The notes below the pieces were generated by a model. The model saw only the letters and a list, made by a program, of their open reading frames with translations, made no database searches and was not told where the DNA came from. A program made the position numbers and the translations under genes. Positions 1 to 7,656 of a DNA stretch of 64,000 nucleotides are shown here, one piece after another. The stretch comes from Vibrio gallicus. Lineage in GTDB: Bacteria > Pseudomonadota > Gammaproteobacteria > Enterobacterales > Vibrionaceae. Each line of letters begins with the position of its first letter. Position 1 is the first letter of the stretch. Location: contig NZ_AP024872.1 in the NCBI RefSeq assembly GCF_024346875.1, forward strand, positions 310,001 to 374,000. The letters are read 5' to 3'.

Positions 1-659
1 TCGCCAAACTTGTAACCGAAAAATACACCTAGATCCCAGTTTTGGTTGGTGTTGTTATAAAGGCGAACGTCATCGTAGTTGGTGATGTAGTTTCCTTCAT
101 ATGCTAAATACACGTTCTTCAAAGCAGGGTTTGAGAATTTGTACGAACCTGTAAGTGTCCATTTGCCTTCTTGGAAGGTTTTACCTTGTGAAGCAACACT
201 GGTTCCGTCTACAAGAGTACGGGTACCGTTGTCATCGCTATTTGAGTACTCTCTAAATTCGTGACGGTAACGAAGGGCAGTAGTTAGACCAAAGCTCGCT
301 TTATAACCAACACGTAATTGTGGTTTATATGTCGTTCTTTCATGACCAAATGTAATTGGCATACCTGGTTGGATATACCACTGTTTGTTTAGTTCGTAGC
401 GAATACCCCAATCAAATTCAGAATCTCCGCGAGTTGTTTGTTTCCAAAAGTCTTGTGTGTTGCTGCTTTGGAATTTTTGCTCAACGCTAAAGGACAGTTT
501 TGTTTTGTCTGCAATGTTTACTGACTCACCAACTTTCACGCGTTGTGCATAAGTTTCTTCACTGTGTTTGTATTCTGCGCGGTAGTTTAGAGAACCAGCG
601 CTAACTGAGCCTGCGAAAAGGGAGGCGGCCACTAATAATGCGATTTTATTATTTTTCAT
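1..659 (-). CDS. KdgM-family oligouronide porin (C-terminus outside the window)
   Basis: The minus-strand frame opens at an ATG at 659 and runs off the left edge of the window without a stop. It begins with a signal peptide (MKNNKIALLVAASLFAGSVSA) and continues with alternating aromatic and charged strands typical of a small monomeric beta-barrel. Read segments such as LNYRAEYKHSEETYAQRVKV, WGIRYELNKQWYIQPGMP and LRYRHEFREYSN resemble the KdgM/KdgN porins, which pass oligogalacturonate or oligoalginate through the outer membrane. About 220 residues are present, close to the full length of the family. Upstream at 701-721 lies a motif shared with the LamG lipoprotein gene, which suggests co-regulation. 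Substrate as oligoalginate is inferred from the neighbouring genes. Confidence 0.85.
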   Translation of the reverse strand, partial: MKNNKIALLVAASLFAGSVSAGSLNYRAEYKHSEETYAQRVKVGESVNIADKTKLSFSVEQKFQSSNTQDFWKQTTRGDSEFDWGIRYELNKQWYIQPGMPITFGHERTTYKPQLRVGYKASFGLTTALRYRHEFREYSNSDDNGTRTLVDGTSVASQGKTFQEGKWTLTGSYKFSNPALKNVYLAYEGNYITNYDDVRLYNNTNQNWDLGVFFGYKFG

Positions 660-700
660 GGGATTTAGTTTCTCTTTAGGTGGTCGGGATGTTTGCCTTA

Positions 701-713
701 ATGTATGACAAAT
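701..713. promoter_or_regulatory. Operator-like motif upstream of the porin gene
   Basis: ATGTATGACAAAT lies 42 bases before the porin start. The same motif occurs at 3364-3376 before the LamG lipoprotein gene, with matching sequence continuing on both sides. The core TGT-N3-ACA has the same symmetry as the TTGTAATACAA operators of the symporter and SDR genes, so it may be a variant site of one regulator. Confidence 0.45.
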
Positions 714-1237
714 AGTCTATGGGAATGAGTTGTTAGAAACTGTGACGAAGGTAAAAATTACAATTTAGATGTGGGTTTTATAAAAAGAAATGAGAGCGAG
801 ATCGCTGAATTACGTGCTGGTTTAAAGGGAATACTATGCATTAATTATGTTTTTTTAGAAAAACATAGGTTGTTTGTGATTAATATTTAGATGTTTGCTC
901 GCCGCATTGACCTTTAATGGCCGCAGGTTTCAAGGGTATGGGGCTGTATTGGCTAATGTGAGAACTACTTTATAATCAAATGCTGGTGGCATATTTAATT
1001 GCATGTTTTGATATGTTGATTCGAACCGCACTTTGTTTGTGCGACGATATAACATAGTAATGTCAGATTTGATTATATGCATCATTATGTATGATGTATT
1101 TGCAAATAACAGTTATGAATTATCAATGAGTAATCATACAAGTTCATATATAAAGAGGGCGTATAATTTATATGCTATTTATGCAGTGCCAGCTTAAGTT
1201 AGTGCAAATCTATGAGTGTGTTTGGAGTAAATCGTTA

Positions 1238-1264
1238 AAAAGCCATAGCGAGAGCTATGGCTTT
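1238..1264 (-). terminator. Rho-independent terminator of the LamG lipoprotein gene
   Basis: AGCCATAGC and GCTATGGCT form a 9-bp stem with a GAGA loop. Read on the minus strand it is followed by a run of T, 40 bases after the stop codon of the 1303-3225 gene. Confidence 0.8.
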
Positions 1265-1302
1265 AGAGTTAGCAGATGTTTATTGGTGGGGTTGTATATA
1301 AG

Positions 1303-3225
1303 TTAGTTAATGGTCTCTAAACCAAATTCTGCAGCTCGCTCAGCAACTTGATCAGCAGTTAGCGCTACATCCCAAAGTGCAATGTTATCTGCAAAACCGT
1401 TGAAGTTTTTATCTGAAGATGTTGAACCACCTAACATGGAAACATAATCTTCGGCATTGCCATTAACCAGAGGAGTACAGCCAAGGTCTTTGGTTGTTAG
1501 TTCCTCACCATTAATGTAAAGCTTAACTTGGCTGGCTGAACTATCGTAAACAGCCATCAAATGCTGCCACTGATCATTTGCCATAGCAAGACCACTGGTT
1601 TTCGCTTCACTGTTAGAGTCCCCACAATACATCTTCATCTTGATTGCATTTAGGTTAGCAGCGGTGGCGTCATCGCCTTCGATATAGAATTTGAAACCTG
1701 TTTCCCAATCAGCGTTGTCAGAGTCTTTGTCATAGTATTCAAACAGTGACACATCATCGCCGTAATATGTGCTGTCTAGACGTTGGGTCTGTTTTATTAC
1801 AGCCTCAACAGAGAACGAACCTGTGATAGATTGTGCTCCGCTCGGAGAAGACACTTTTAAGTAAGAGAAAGCCGCATCTTGGTCTAGATAACCTGCAGTA
1901 TCGCTTGTTCCGTCAGCACCCGCAGCGCTAGTGAATTGGGCATCAGTACCATTAATAGAAATATCGTTTGCGGCCGAACCTGAATCAGAAAGGCTTGCAG
2001 CTGAGAATTGGTATTGATTAATAGGTGCAGGGAAGTCACTCGGATCTACCGGAGTATCATCTTCTGCTTCATCGGACTCCTCAGGTGCCGCTTCACCGGT
2101 TGCATTCACAACAACCGCTTCTGAGCTATTGCTATTATATGGATCACCCGAAAGGCTTTGACCGATAGCATAGCCATCAAAGTTGTCATCAAATACGAGT
2201 TCTTCATTTGCTCCGTCAATGTTATAAACCTTGAAGTTGTCTGCGAGTAACTCAAAGTGTGTTGTATTGCTGTTATCACCCATCTTTAATGCGATAACTT
2301 GTATCGGGGTGTTGTCTGCTGCGTATTTGAAAGGACCATATGCTGTGCTGTTGACAGAAAATGAATACTCATCATTACCCCATTCAATTTCAACGGCTAG
2401 GTCTTCACCCAATGTATAGGTACCAATTGCAGCAGATAATTGTGGTTTCCCATCTACTATCGTGTTTGAGCGATAAAAAATTTCACCATTGTTAAATACA
2501 GCTTCACCATATAGTTGAGCATTACCGGTGCCTGATGCGTAAAGAGTGATATAAGCATTGTTGCCATTGTCATCTTCAGCTTGTTGGGTGTCGGCATGTT
2601 TTTGATAGATTAAATCCACCGTGACCTTACCGCTAGCAATCTGATCTACGGCTACACCGGTTGAAGAATCAGCCAGTTTCAAGCGCAGTTCACCGGTGTC
2701 ATCGTCCTTAGTATCTAGGATCTGAACGAGGTTATTAAAGCCTGCAGCTGAATTTGCCGCTTCAACCGCAGCTTTTATACTTGCATTGGTGGTTTTATCT
2801 GTACCGGTTAAAGTGCCAAACGAGGTTTCATCAATAGTCAACACACCCTCTACGACCGTATAGGTACCAGTAACTTCAGTCTCAGCACCACTTGCATCGT
2901 AGTAAGTAAAGGTTACGGTGCCCGCTTCTATATTGTCTGTATATGGAGTTGTTTTAATTTCATAGATACCACGTGTTGCATCATCGTCGTAATACCTTTG
3001 ATTGGTGCCATCAAATACATACACATTGGGTAGATCAACTGATCGCGTTGATGCCGCAGATGCAGATGATGCGTCCCCAATATCCCAATATGCGCCAGAT
3101 AGGGGAGATGCCGGTGTTGAAGTGTTTGTTGTGCCGCCATCAGCGTCGGGACCGACATCAAAATCACAACCAAATAAAAAACCACAAGATAGGGCTACTG
3201 CTAACGCTGTCTTAGAAACTTCCAT
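1303..3225 (-). CDS. Large surface lipoprotein with LamG/concanavalin A-like domain
   Basis: The 640-residue product starts with a lipoprotein signal ending in LFGC, with Cys20 as the predicted lipidated residue, followed by a low-complexity Gly/Thr/Ser linker. Residues about 165-370 form a Trp- and Asn-rich beta region that looks like a carbohydrate-binding jellyroll. Residues about 400-640 match the LamG/concanavalin A-like lectin fold (WQHLMAVYDSSASQVKLYING is the typical core strand pair). No lyase or hydrolase active-site motif is visible, so a role in holding polysaccharide at the cell surface is more likely than catalysis. It shares a promoter motif with the KdgM porin. Pairing with alginate uptake is inferred from position and this motif. 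Confidence 0.7.
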   Translation of the reverse strand: MEVSKTALAVALSCGFLFGCDFDVGPDADGGTTNTSTPASPLSGAYWDIGDASSASAASTRSVDLPNVYVFDGTNQRYYDDDATRGIYEIKTTPYTDNIEAGTVTFTYYDASGAETEVTGTYTVVEGVLTIDETSFGTLTGTDKTTNASIKAAVEAANSAAGFNNLVQILDTKDDDTGELRLKLADSSTGVAVDQIASGKVTVDLIYQKHADTQQAEDDNGNNAYITLYASGTGNAQLYGEAVFNNGEIFYRSNTIVDGKPQLSAAIGTYTLGEDLAVEIEWGNDEYSFSVNSTAYGPFKYAADNTPIQVIALKMGDNSNTTHFELLADNFKVYNIDGANEELVFDDNFDGYAIGQSLSGDPYNSNSSEAVVVNATGEAAPEESDEAEDDTPVDPSDFPAPINQYQFSAASLSDSGSAANDISINGTDAQFTSAAGADGTSDTAGYLDQDAAFSYLKVSSPSGAQSITGSFSVEAVIKQTQRLDSTYYGDDVSLFEYYDKDSDNADWETGFKFYIEGDDATAANLNAIKMKMYCGDSNSEAKTSGLAMANDQWQHLMAVYDSSASQVKLYINGEELTTKDLGCTPLVNGNAEDYVSMLGGSTSSDKNFNGFADNIALWDVALTADQVAERAAEFGLETIN

Positions 3226-3363
3226 ATTACTCTCTCACGTTTGGTTTACTTGTATGACACCGAATTTACTACGGTAGTCATTGCTTAAACTATTAGGCTC
3301 TTACTTGCCGATGAACCATGGTCAACCGCCAACTTACCCTTATCCATTTGGGTAATTGACATG

Positions 3364-3376
3364 ATGTATGACAAAT
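3364..3376. promoter_or_regulatory. Operator-like motif upstream of the LamG lipoprotein gene
   Basis: ATGTATGACAAAT is the second copy of the motif found at 701-713. Around it, AGTTTATG, a GTTA-CAAA-GTGTGA stretch and GGTACAATTT align with the porin promoter over roughly 60 bases. Confidence 0.45.
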
Positions 3377-3717
3377 AGTTTATGTTAACGATTCGTTACA
3401 AAGTGTGATGCAGGTACAATTTGGCGTTAAGCGGCCGAGAGCATAAAAAAAGTGAGCTAGCTCCCACAAGATTGCAATATTAGATTTGCTGTTTTAGGAT
3501 TTTAGTACTTAACTTTGTCCTTTTTTATGTTTCTTGGTCTTTTTACGAAGGGGATTTGGGGTTAAATTTGTATTTCAACCCTAATTTGTAACCTATTATT
3601 GCGCCGCCTATTTGATTTAGGTAGGTACTTTTGTTTAAGTAAAGGGAAGAAAACACTCAGTACCAAGCTATAAAACAATACAATATATGAATGCTTGTGG
3701 TGTGATCTGATATGCAG

Positions 3718-3728
3718 TTGTAATACAA
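3718..3728. promoter_or_regulatory. TTGTAATACAA operator copy, distal
   Basis: An exact copy of the 11-mer found before the first symporter and the SDR gene. It sits about 490 bases upstream of the LamG lipoprotein start, too far for a simple repressor site, and may be a distal or chance copy. Confidence 0.35.
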
Positions 3729-3917
3729 GCAAGATAAGTCGAAGGCGGGTTTGTTGTTGCAGCTGTTATGGTTTTTGTGTTGGTCACAGCTCAATGTCTT
3801 GAATGGAGCATGGTAGATGAACAAGTAGCAGGAGGCAGGTGCATTACTAGCTAAAATAGCGGTGGATGGGCCTAAGATAAGGTATCAATGTACAGTTTAG
3901 CGCTTTGAGACACACCC

Positions 3918-3952
3918 ATAAAAAAATCCAAGTGCATTAATTACACTTGGAT
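3918..3952 (-). terminator. Rho-independent terminator of the DUF4156 lipoprotein gene
   Basis: ATCCAAGTG and CACTTGGAT form a 9-bp stem around a 9-base loop. On the minus strand it ends in seven T residues, about 90 bases downstream of the stop codon at 4043. Confidence 0.8.
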
Positions 3953-4042
3953 CTTGATTCCTCCAATCAGGAGGAGGAGCAACTGAGCAATTTTATGAAA
4001 GGCTCAATATTACCGTCAGTCGCTCTCTATAAGATAACGCGA

Positions 4043-4453
4043 TTACTCAGAAGCTTGAGCTTCTAGGTTTGCACAGTTGAATAGTACAGCATCAATATCG
4101 TTAGATGAGTTGTACATACCCATAAAGCCTGATTCACTTACAGTGTCACGATTGATGTAGTTTGCACCCGCTTTTTCAGCTTGAGCAACAAAGTAATCAT
4201 CAGACAGCTTAATTGCGTCATAAGCTGAAGGGCCAGTGTGAATGAAACCGAAGTAAGTTTTATAGTTCGGGTTGAACGACACTTTAGAAACTTCAGTACA
4301 TTGCTGTGCATCACTAGGGGCTTGATAGGTAAGTTGTACGGTAGCACCAGAGTTTGTTTCAACAGTTTTTGGGCTTGGTAGTACAGCGGCACAACCAGAA
4401 AGAATAAGTGCGCCAGTAGCCATCATGGCAAGTTTTAGTTTGGTGTTTTTCAT
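4043..4453 (-). CDS. Small DUF4156-like lipoprotein
   Basis: The ATG at 4453 is chosen because it gives a clean lipoprotein signal (MKNTKLKLAMMATGALILSGC) and has TAGGGA eight bases upstream. The longer frame reaching 4819 has no signal sequence and unlikely composition. The mature 115-residue part carries two cysteines (CTEV, FNCANL) and a YDAIKL/AEKAGANYIN core like the DUF4156/RcsF-type small envelope lipoproteins of gammaproteobacteria. It likely sits in the outer membrane; function is unknown. The family assignment is from memory of the pattern. Confidence 0.65.
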   Translation of the reverse strand: MKNTKLKLAMMATGALILSGCAAVLPSPKTVETNSGATVQLTYQAPSDAQQCTEVSKVSFNPNYKTYFGFIHTGPSAYDAIKLSDDYFVAQAEKAGANYINRDTVSESGFMGMYNSSNDIDAVLFNCANLEAQASE

Positions 4454-4750
4454 AGTATTTATCCCTAGTTGGATGATGGGAGAACTATGGCATATCAAGT
4501 ATTTAATCGGTAGTGACGTAAATGGTAACTTAAGTTGAATGTTATATGCATATTTGCAGTCGTTACTTGTTTTACTTGTGATGTTACGTTCAATTGTATG
4601 GCAATAATCCAGAATCGATAGAGCTGTGTCGTCGTTTTTTTTGGCTTGTAGGTTAGTGCTATTTTGGTGATGTTGGCGTATTTTGTCGCCTAAGAACGCA
4701 CTTATCAGTGACTTTAAAGTAAGGTGCGTAAATTTATGTTTTACTTTTGC

Positions 4751-4761
4751 TTGTAATACAA
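4751..4761. promoter_or_regulatory. TTGTAATACAA operator copy
   Basis: An exact 11-mer copy, about 300 bases upstream of the DUF4156 lipoprotein start and about 95 bases before the small-RNA candidate. It could act on the small RNA or on the divergent lipoprotein gene. Confidence 0.4.
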
Positions 4762-4844
4762 TATACTTAGTCATGTTTTGCGGATATGAGTCACGTTTCG
4801 TGTTTGTAGCGCAAAGCATTTAATAGAATTATTGCTCCATAATT

Positions 4845-4942
4845 ATAAATCTACACCTGAGTAAGCCCCTTCTTTTTTACTCAGGTCGGAATAACACCGG
4901 TCTTGTCCCTATGCATATTGCACGTGCATAGGGATTTTTTTT
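4845..4942 (+). ncRNA. Candidate small RNA with CU-rich loop and own terminator
   Basis: Two hairpins stand in a gap with no ORF. The first pairs CCTGAGTAA (4856-4864) with TTACTCAGG (4877-4885) and exposes the loop GCCCCTTCTTTT, which is complementary to Shine-Dalgarno-like AAGGGG. The second pairs TCCCTATGCA (4906-4915) with TGCATAGGGA (4925-4934) and is followed by eight T residues, a strong terminator on the plus strand. No plus-strand gene precedes this terminator, so it most likely ends an independent transcript of roughly 100 nt. An AT-rich stretch at 4838-4849 could be the -10 box. It does not resemble any Vibrio small RNA I remember. Confidence 0.45.
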
Positions 4943-5293
4943 GCTTGGGATTCGGTGATCCAAACTCAAATCAAAGCCTTTAATCCTAAGTGGTTTATCA
5001 AATATCAGTGGACTTGATTGTAGGGCGCGCTGTGAAAGTCAACAAAACCGTTAAGTAATTAAGTAGTATTATTGCTTTGAAATGTGTCTTTTGTAACGTA
5101 TCTAAACAGATATCTAGCTAATGCGTGTTGTACATTTATTAGCACAGATATGGGCTGACATTGTGTTTGCTCCCTTATTCCATAAGCCTATATAAACACT
5201 TACTTACACCTATCAATGTTTTATAACTATTTATGGCAATTTATGGCGCTTTTTGCTGTTGATCACTTGTCTGAGTTAATGTTTGGCAACTCT

Positions 5294-5331
5294 TGAGCCA
5301 TGGGTCACATTTATGAGTTATTGTAATACAA
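5294..5331 (+). promoter_or_regulatory. CRP-like site plus TTGTAATACAA operator before the first symporter
   Basis: TGAGC-N6-TCACA at 5294-5309 resembles a CRP site with one strong half. TTGTAATACAA follows at 5321-5331, 67 bases before the ATG. The second symporter gene has TCACA at 7559 and TGGTAGTACAA at 7575, with the same 16-base offset, so the two promoters share one architecture. Confidence 0.55.
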
Positions 5332-5397
5332 AAGCCTAGGGTTCCTGTTTAGACTGAGCTGGATTTGAAATAATTTTTTACAGTTTAAGGTAATGCA

Positions 5398-7179
5398 ATG
5401 GATCTCAATACTATAATTGTTGGCATCTACTTCCTATTCTTGATTGCGATAGGTTGGATGTTTAGAACGTTTACAAGCACTACTAGTGATTACTTCCGTG
5501 GCGGCGGTAATATGCTTTGGTGGATGGTTGGTGCAACTGCGTTTATGACTCAGTTCTCAGCTTGGACATTTACTGGTGCTGCTGGTAAGGCATATAACGA
5601 TGGTTTTGCAGTAGCAATCATCTTCCTGGCAAACGCATTTGGCTACTTCATGAACTTTGCGTACTTTGCGCCTAAGTTCCGCCAACTACGCGTTGTAACT
5701 GTAATTGAAGCTATTCGTATGCGCTTTGGTGCAGCGAACGAGCAAGTATTTACTTGGTCTTCAATGCCTAACAGTGTTGTATCTGCAGGTGTTTGGCTTA
5801 ACGCACTAGCAATCATCGCTTCAGGTATCTTCGGTTTCGACATGACGATGACCATCTGGATTACAGGTTTGGTTGTATTAGGTATGTCTGTAACCGGCGG
5901 CTCATGGGCGGTAATCGCATCTGACTTCATGCAGATGGTTATCATCATGGCAGTAACGGTTACTTGTGCGGTAGTTGCTGTTGTTCAAGGTGGCGGTGTT
6001 GGTGAAATCATCAATAACTTCCCTGTAGGCGACACGGGTTCTTTCGTAGCGGGTAACAACCTTAACTACCTAAGCATCTTCAGCATCTGGGCATTCTTCA
6101 TCTTTGTTAAGCAGTTCTCTATTACGAACAACATGCTTAACTCTTACCGTTACCTAGCGGCAAAAGATTCTAAGAACGCTAAGAAAGCGGCACTTCTTGC
6201 ATGTGTACTTATGTTTGGTGGTGTATTCATCTGGTTCATGCCTTCTTGGTACATCGCAGGTCAAGGTGTAGACCTATCAGCGGCTTACCCAGATGCAGGT
6301 TCTAAAGCAGGTGACTTCGCTTACCTATACTTTGTACAAGAATACATGCCAGCAGGTATGGTTGGTCTACTTGTAGCGGCAATGTTCGCAGCAACAATGT
6401 CTTCTATGGACTCTGGTCTAAACCGTAACTCAGGTATCTTTGTTAAGAACTTCTACGAAACAGTTGTTCGTAAAGGTAAAGCTTCAGAGAAAGAGCTAGT
6501 AACCGTATCGAAGATCACTTCTACTGTATTCGGTATCTTGATTATCCTTATCGCACAGTTCATCAACTCACTTAAGGGTCTGAGCTTGTTCGATACAATG
6601 ATGTACGTTGGTGCCCTAATCGGCTTCCCAATGACTATCCCTGCATTCCTTGGCTTCTTCATCAAGAAGACTCCAGACTGGGCAGGTTGGGGTACACTAA
6701 TCGTTGGTGGTATCGTTTCTTACGTAGTAGGTTTCGTTATCAATGCTGACATGGTATCTCACGCATTTGGTCTAGAAGAGCTAACTAAACGTGAATGGTC
6801 TGATGTTAAGGTTGCTATCGGTCTTATCGGTCACATCGTATTCACAGGTGGTTTCTTCATCGCTTCTACTCTGTTCTACAAGCCTCTAACTGCAGAGCGT
6901 CAAGCAGACGTAGACAAGTTCTTCGGTAACCTATCAACGCCTCTAGTTGCAGAGTCTGTTGCACAGCAAAAACTGGACAACAAACAACGTGAAATGCTGG
7001 GTAAACTAATCGCGGTAGCAGGTGTTGGCGTAATGTTGATGTCGTTCCTACCTAACCCAATGTGGGGACGCGGTGTGTTCATCTTGTGCGGCCTTATCGT
7101 CGGCGGGGTTGGTATGCTGTTAGTTAAAGCTGTTGATGATTCAGTTGAGAATCTTCAAGAGAGCGCAGTAGCTAAGTAA
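5398..7179 (+). CDS. SSS-family sodium/solute symporter, probable oligoalginate importer
   Basis: The 593-residue integral membrane protein belongs to the sodium:solute symporter family: the conserved N-terminal SDYFRGGGNMLWWMVGATAF, QFSAWTFTGAAG, the central RYLAAKDSKNAKKAA loop and AAMFAATMSSMDSGLNRNSG are all present, with about 14 hydrophobic segments. In alginate-degrading Vibrio, relatives called Toa import alginate oligosaccharide or its DEH monomer with Na+. The neighbouring KdgM porin and the SDR favour that substrate, but specificity is inferred. AAGGT stands a few bases before the ATG. An operator and a CRP-like site precede it, and a strong terminator follows, so it is probably a single-gene transcript. 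It is a close paralog of the next gene. Confidence 0.85.
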   Translation: MDLNTIIVGIYFLFLIAIGWMFRTFTSTTSDYFRGGGNMLWWMVGATAFMTQFSAWTFTGAAGKAYNDGFAVAIIFLANAFGYFMNFAYFAPKFRQLRVVTVIEAIRMRFGAANEQVFTWSSMPNSVVSAGVWLNALAIIASGIFGFDMTMTIWITGLVVLGMSVTGGSWAVIASDFMQMVIIMAVTVTCAVVAVVQGGGVGEIINNFPVGDTGSFVAGNNLNYLSIFSIWAFFIFVKQFSITNNMLNSYRYLAAKDSKNAKKAALLACVLMFGGVFIWFMPSWYIAGQGVDLSAAYPDAGSKAGDFAYLYFVQEYMPAGMVGLLVAAMFAATMSSMDSGLNRNSGIFVKNFYETVVRKGKASEKELVTVSKITSTVFGILIILIAQFINSLKGLSLFDTMMYVGALIGFPMTIPAFLGFFIKKTPDWAGWGTLIVGGIVSYVVGFVINADMVSHAFGLEELTKREWSDVKVAIGLIGHIVFTGGFFIASTLFYKPLTAERQADVDKFFGNLSTPLVAESVAQQKLDNKQREMLGKLIAVAGVGVMLMSFLPNPMWGRGVFILCGLIVGGVGMLLVKAVDDSVENLQESAVAK

Positions 7180-7205
7180 TTGTTAAATTAAACAATTCTA
7201 TATAG

Positions 7206-7228
7206 AGCGGGCCTTGAGCCCGCTTTTT
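7206..7228 (+). terminator. Rho-independent terminator of the first symporter
   Basis: AGCGGGC and GCCCGCT pair around CTTGA, followed by five T residues. Confidence 0.9.
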
Positions 7229-7547
7229 GTATGTTTGGGGTTTGATAAACCTTACTCGCCATCCCATCAAAGATGTAAGGCGCTTTGCTTACTCAATCGT
7301 TAATGTCTTATTTCCTTTCTTTGAATCTTTTTAGGCTTAAGTAATACAATAGTTAAGCCTTGAATCGCGCTTTAGTAGCCAATAAATACCTCGCTGCACC
7401 TTTGTGGTTTGTCTAATAAATTAACGAGCAGGTAAAGCTTTGTTTCGTTATGTAAATAGATATTTCTACTAGGCGAGAGTGCGAGTCTACTCACCTCAGC
7501 TAATGTTAGACCTAGATCACTTGTATGATTTTTTCATGAATATCATG

Positions 7548-7585
7548 CGTGCTACTTGTCACATTTAAACCTTATGGTAGTACAA
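7548..7585 (+). promoter_or_regulatory. CRP-like site plus relaxed operator before the second symporter
   Basis: CGTGC-N6-TCACA (7548-7563) and TGGTAGTACAA (7575-7585, 9 of 11 matches to TTGTAATACAA) keep the spacing seen before the first symporter. Confidence 0.45.
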
Positions 7586-7656
7586 GTTAGTGGCGGTTGT
7601 GGTTAAACTTTTTTGCATATACACAAGGCCTCAATCTTACAAACAAAGGTTTAACG

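Larger units (their letters stand above)
660..1302. other. Intergenic region between porin and LamG lipoprotein
   Basis: About 640 bases without a convincing gene. It holds the porin promoter region with an operator-like TGTATGACA motif at 702-710, a TGTGA half-site at about 741, and, near its right end, the terminator of the lipoprotein gene. The middle part (780-1230) is AT-rich and I see no ORF or RNA structure there that I can support. Confidence 0.6.
3226..4042. other. Intergenic region upstream of the LamG lipoprotein gene
   Basis: About 820 bases with no supported gene. It contains the lipoprotein promoter region with the TGTATGACA motif (3365-3373), a TGTGA half-site near 3403, an exact TTGTAATACAA operator at 3718-3728 and the terminator of the DUF4156 gene at 3918-3952. 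The stretch 3440-3700 holds only short frames. Confidence 0.55.
4454..5397. other. Intergenic region with small-RNA candidate and symporter promoter
   Basis: About 940 bases between divergent genes. It holds the promoter of the DUF4156 lipoprotein, an exact TTGTAATACAA site at 4751-4761, a plus-strand small-RNA candidate at 4845-4942 and the regulatory region of the first symporter at 5294-5331. The rest (4945-5290) shows no ORF I can support. Confidence 0.55.
7180..7656. other. Intergenic region between the two symporter genes
   Basis: Contains the terminator of the first symporter, an inverted repeat AGGCTTAA (7333-7340) / TTAAGCCT (7353-7360) with a 12-base spacer containing GTAATACAA, and the promoter region of the second symporter from 7548. 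No gene is seen. Confidence 0.55.

Noticed and set aside
3445..3470. Terminator-like GTGGGAGC...GCTCAC followed by T on the minus strand
   Set aside because: The stem cannot close with a loop of at least three bases, and no minus-strand gene or RNA precedes it closely.
4454..4819. N-terminal extension of the DUF4156 lipoprotein up to 4819
   Set aside because: The extension would place the lipoprotein signal in the middle of the protein and has unnatural composition; the ATG at 4453 has a good ribosome site.
7597..7656. Twenty-residue N-terminal extension of the second symporter
   Set aside because: It is absent from the paralog, and the ribosome site lies before the ATG at 7657.
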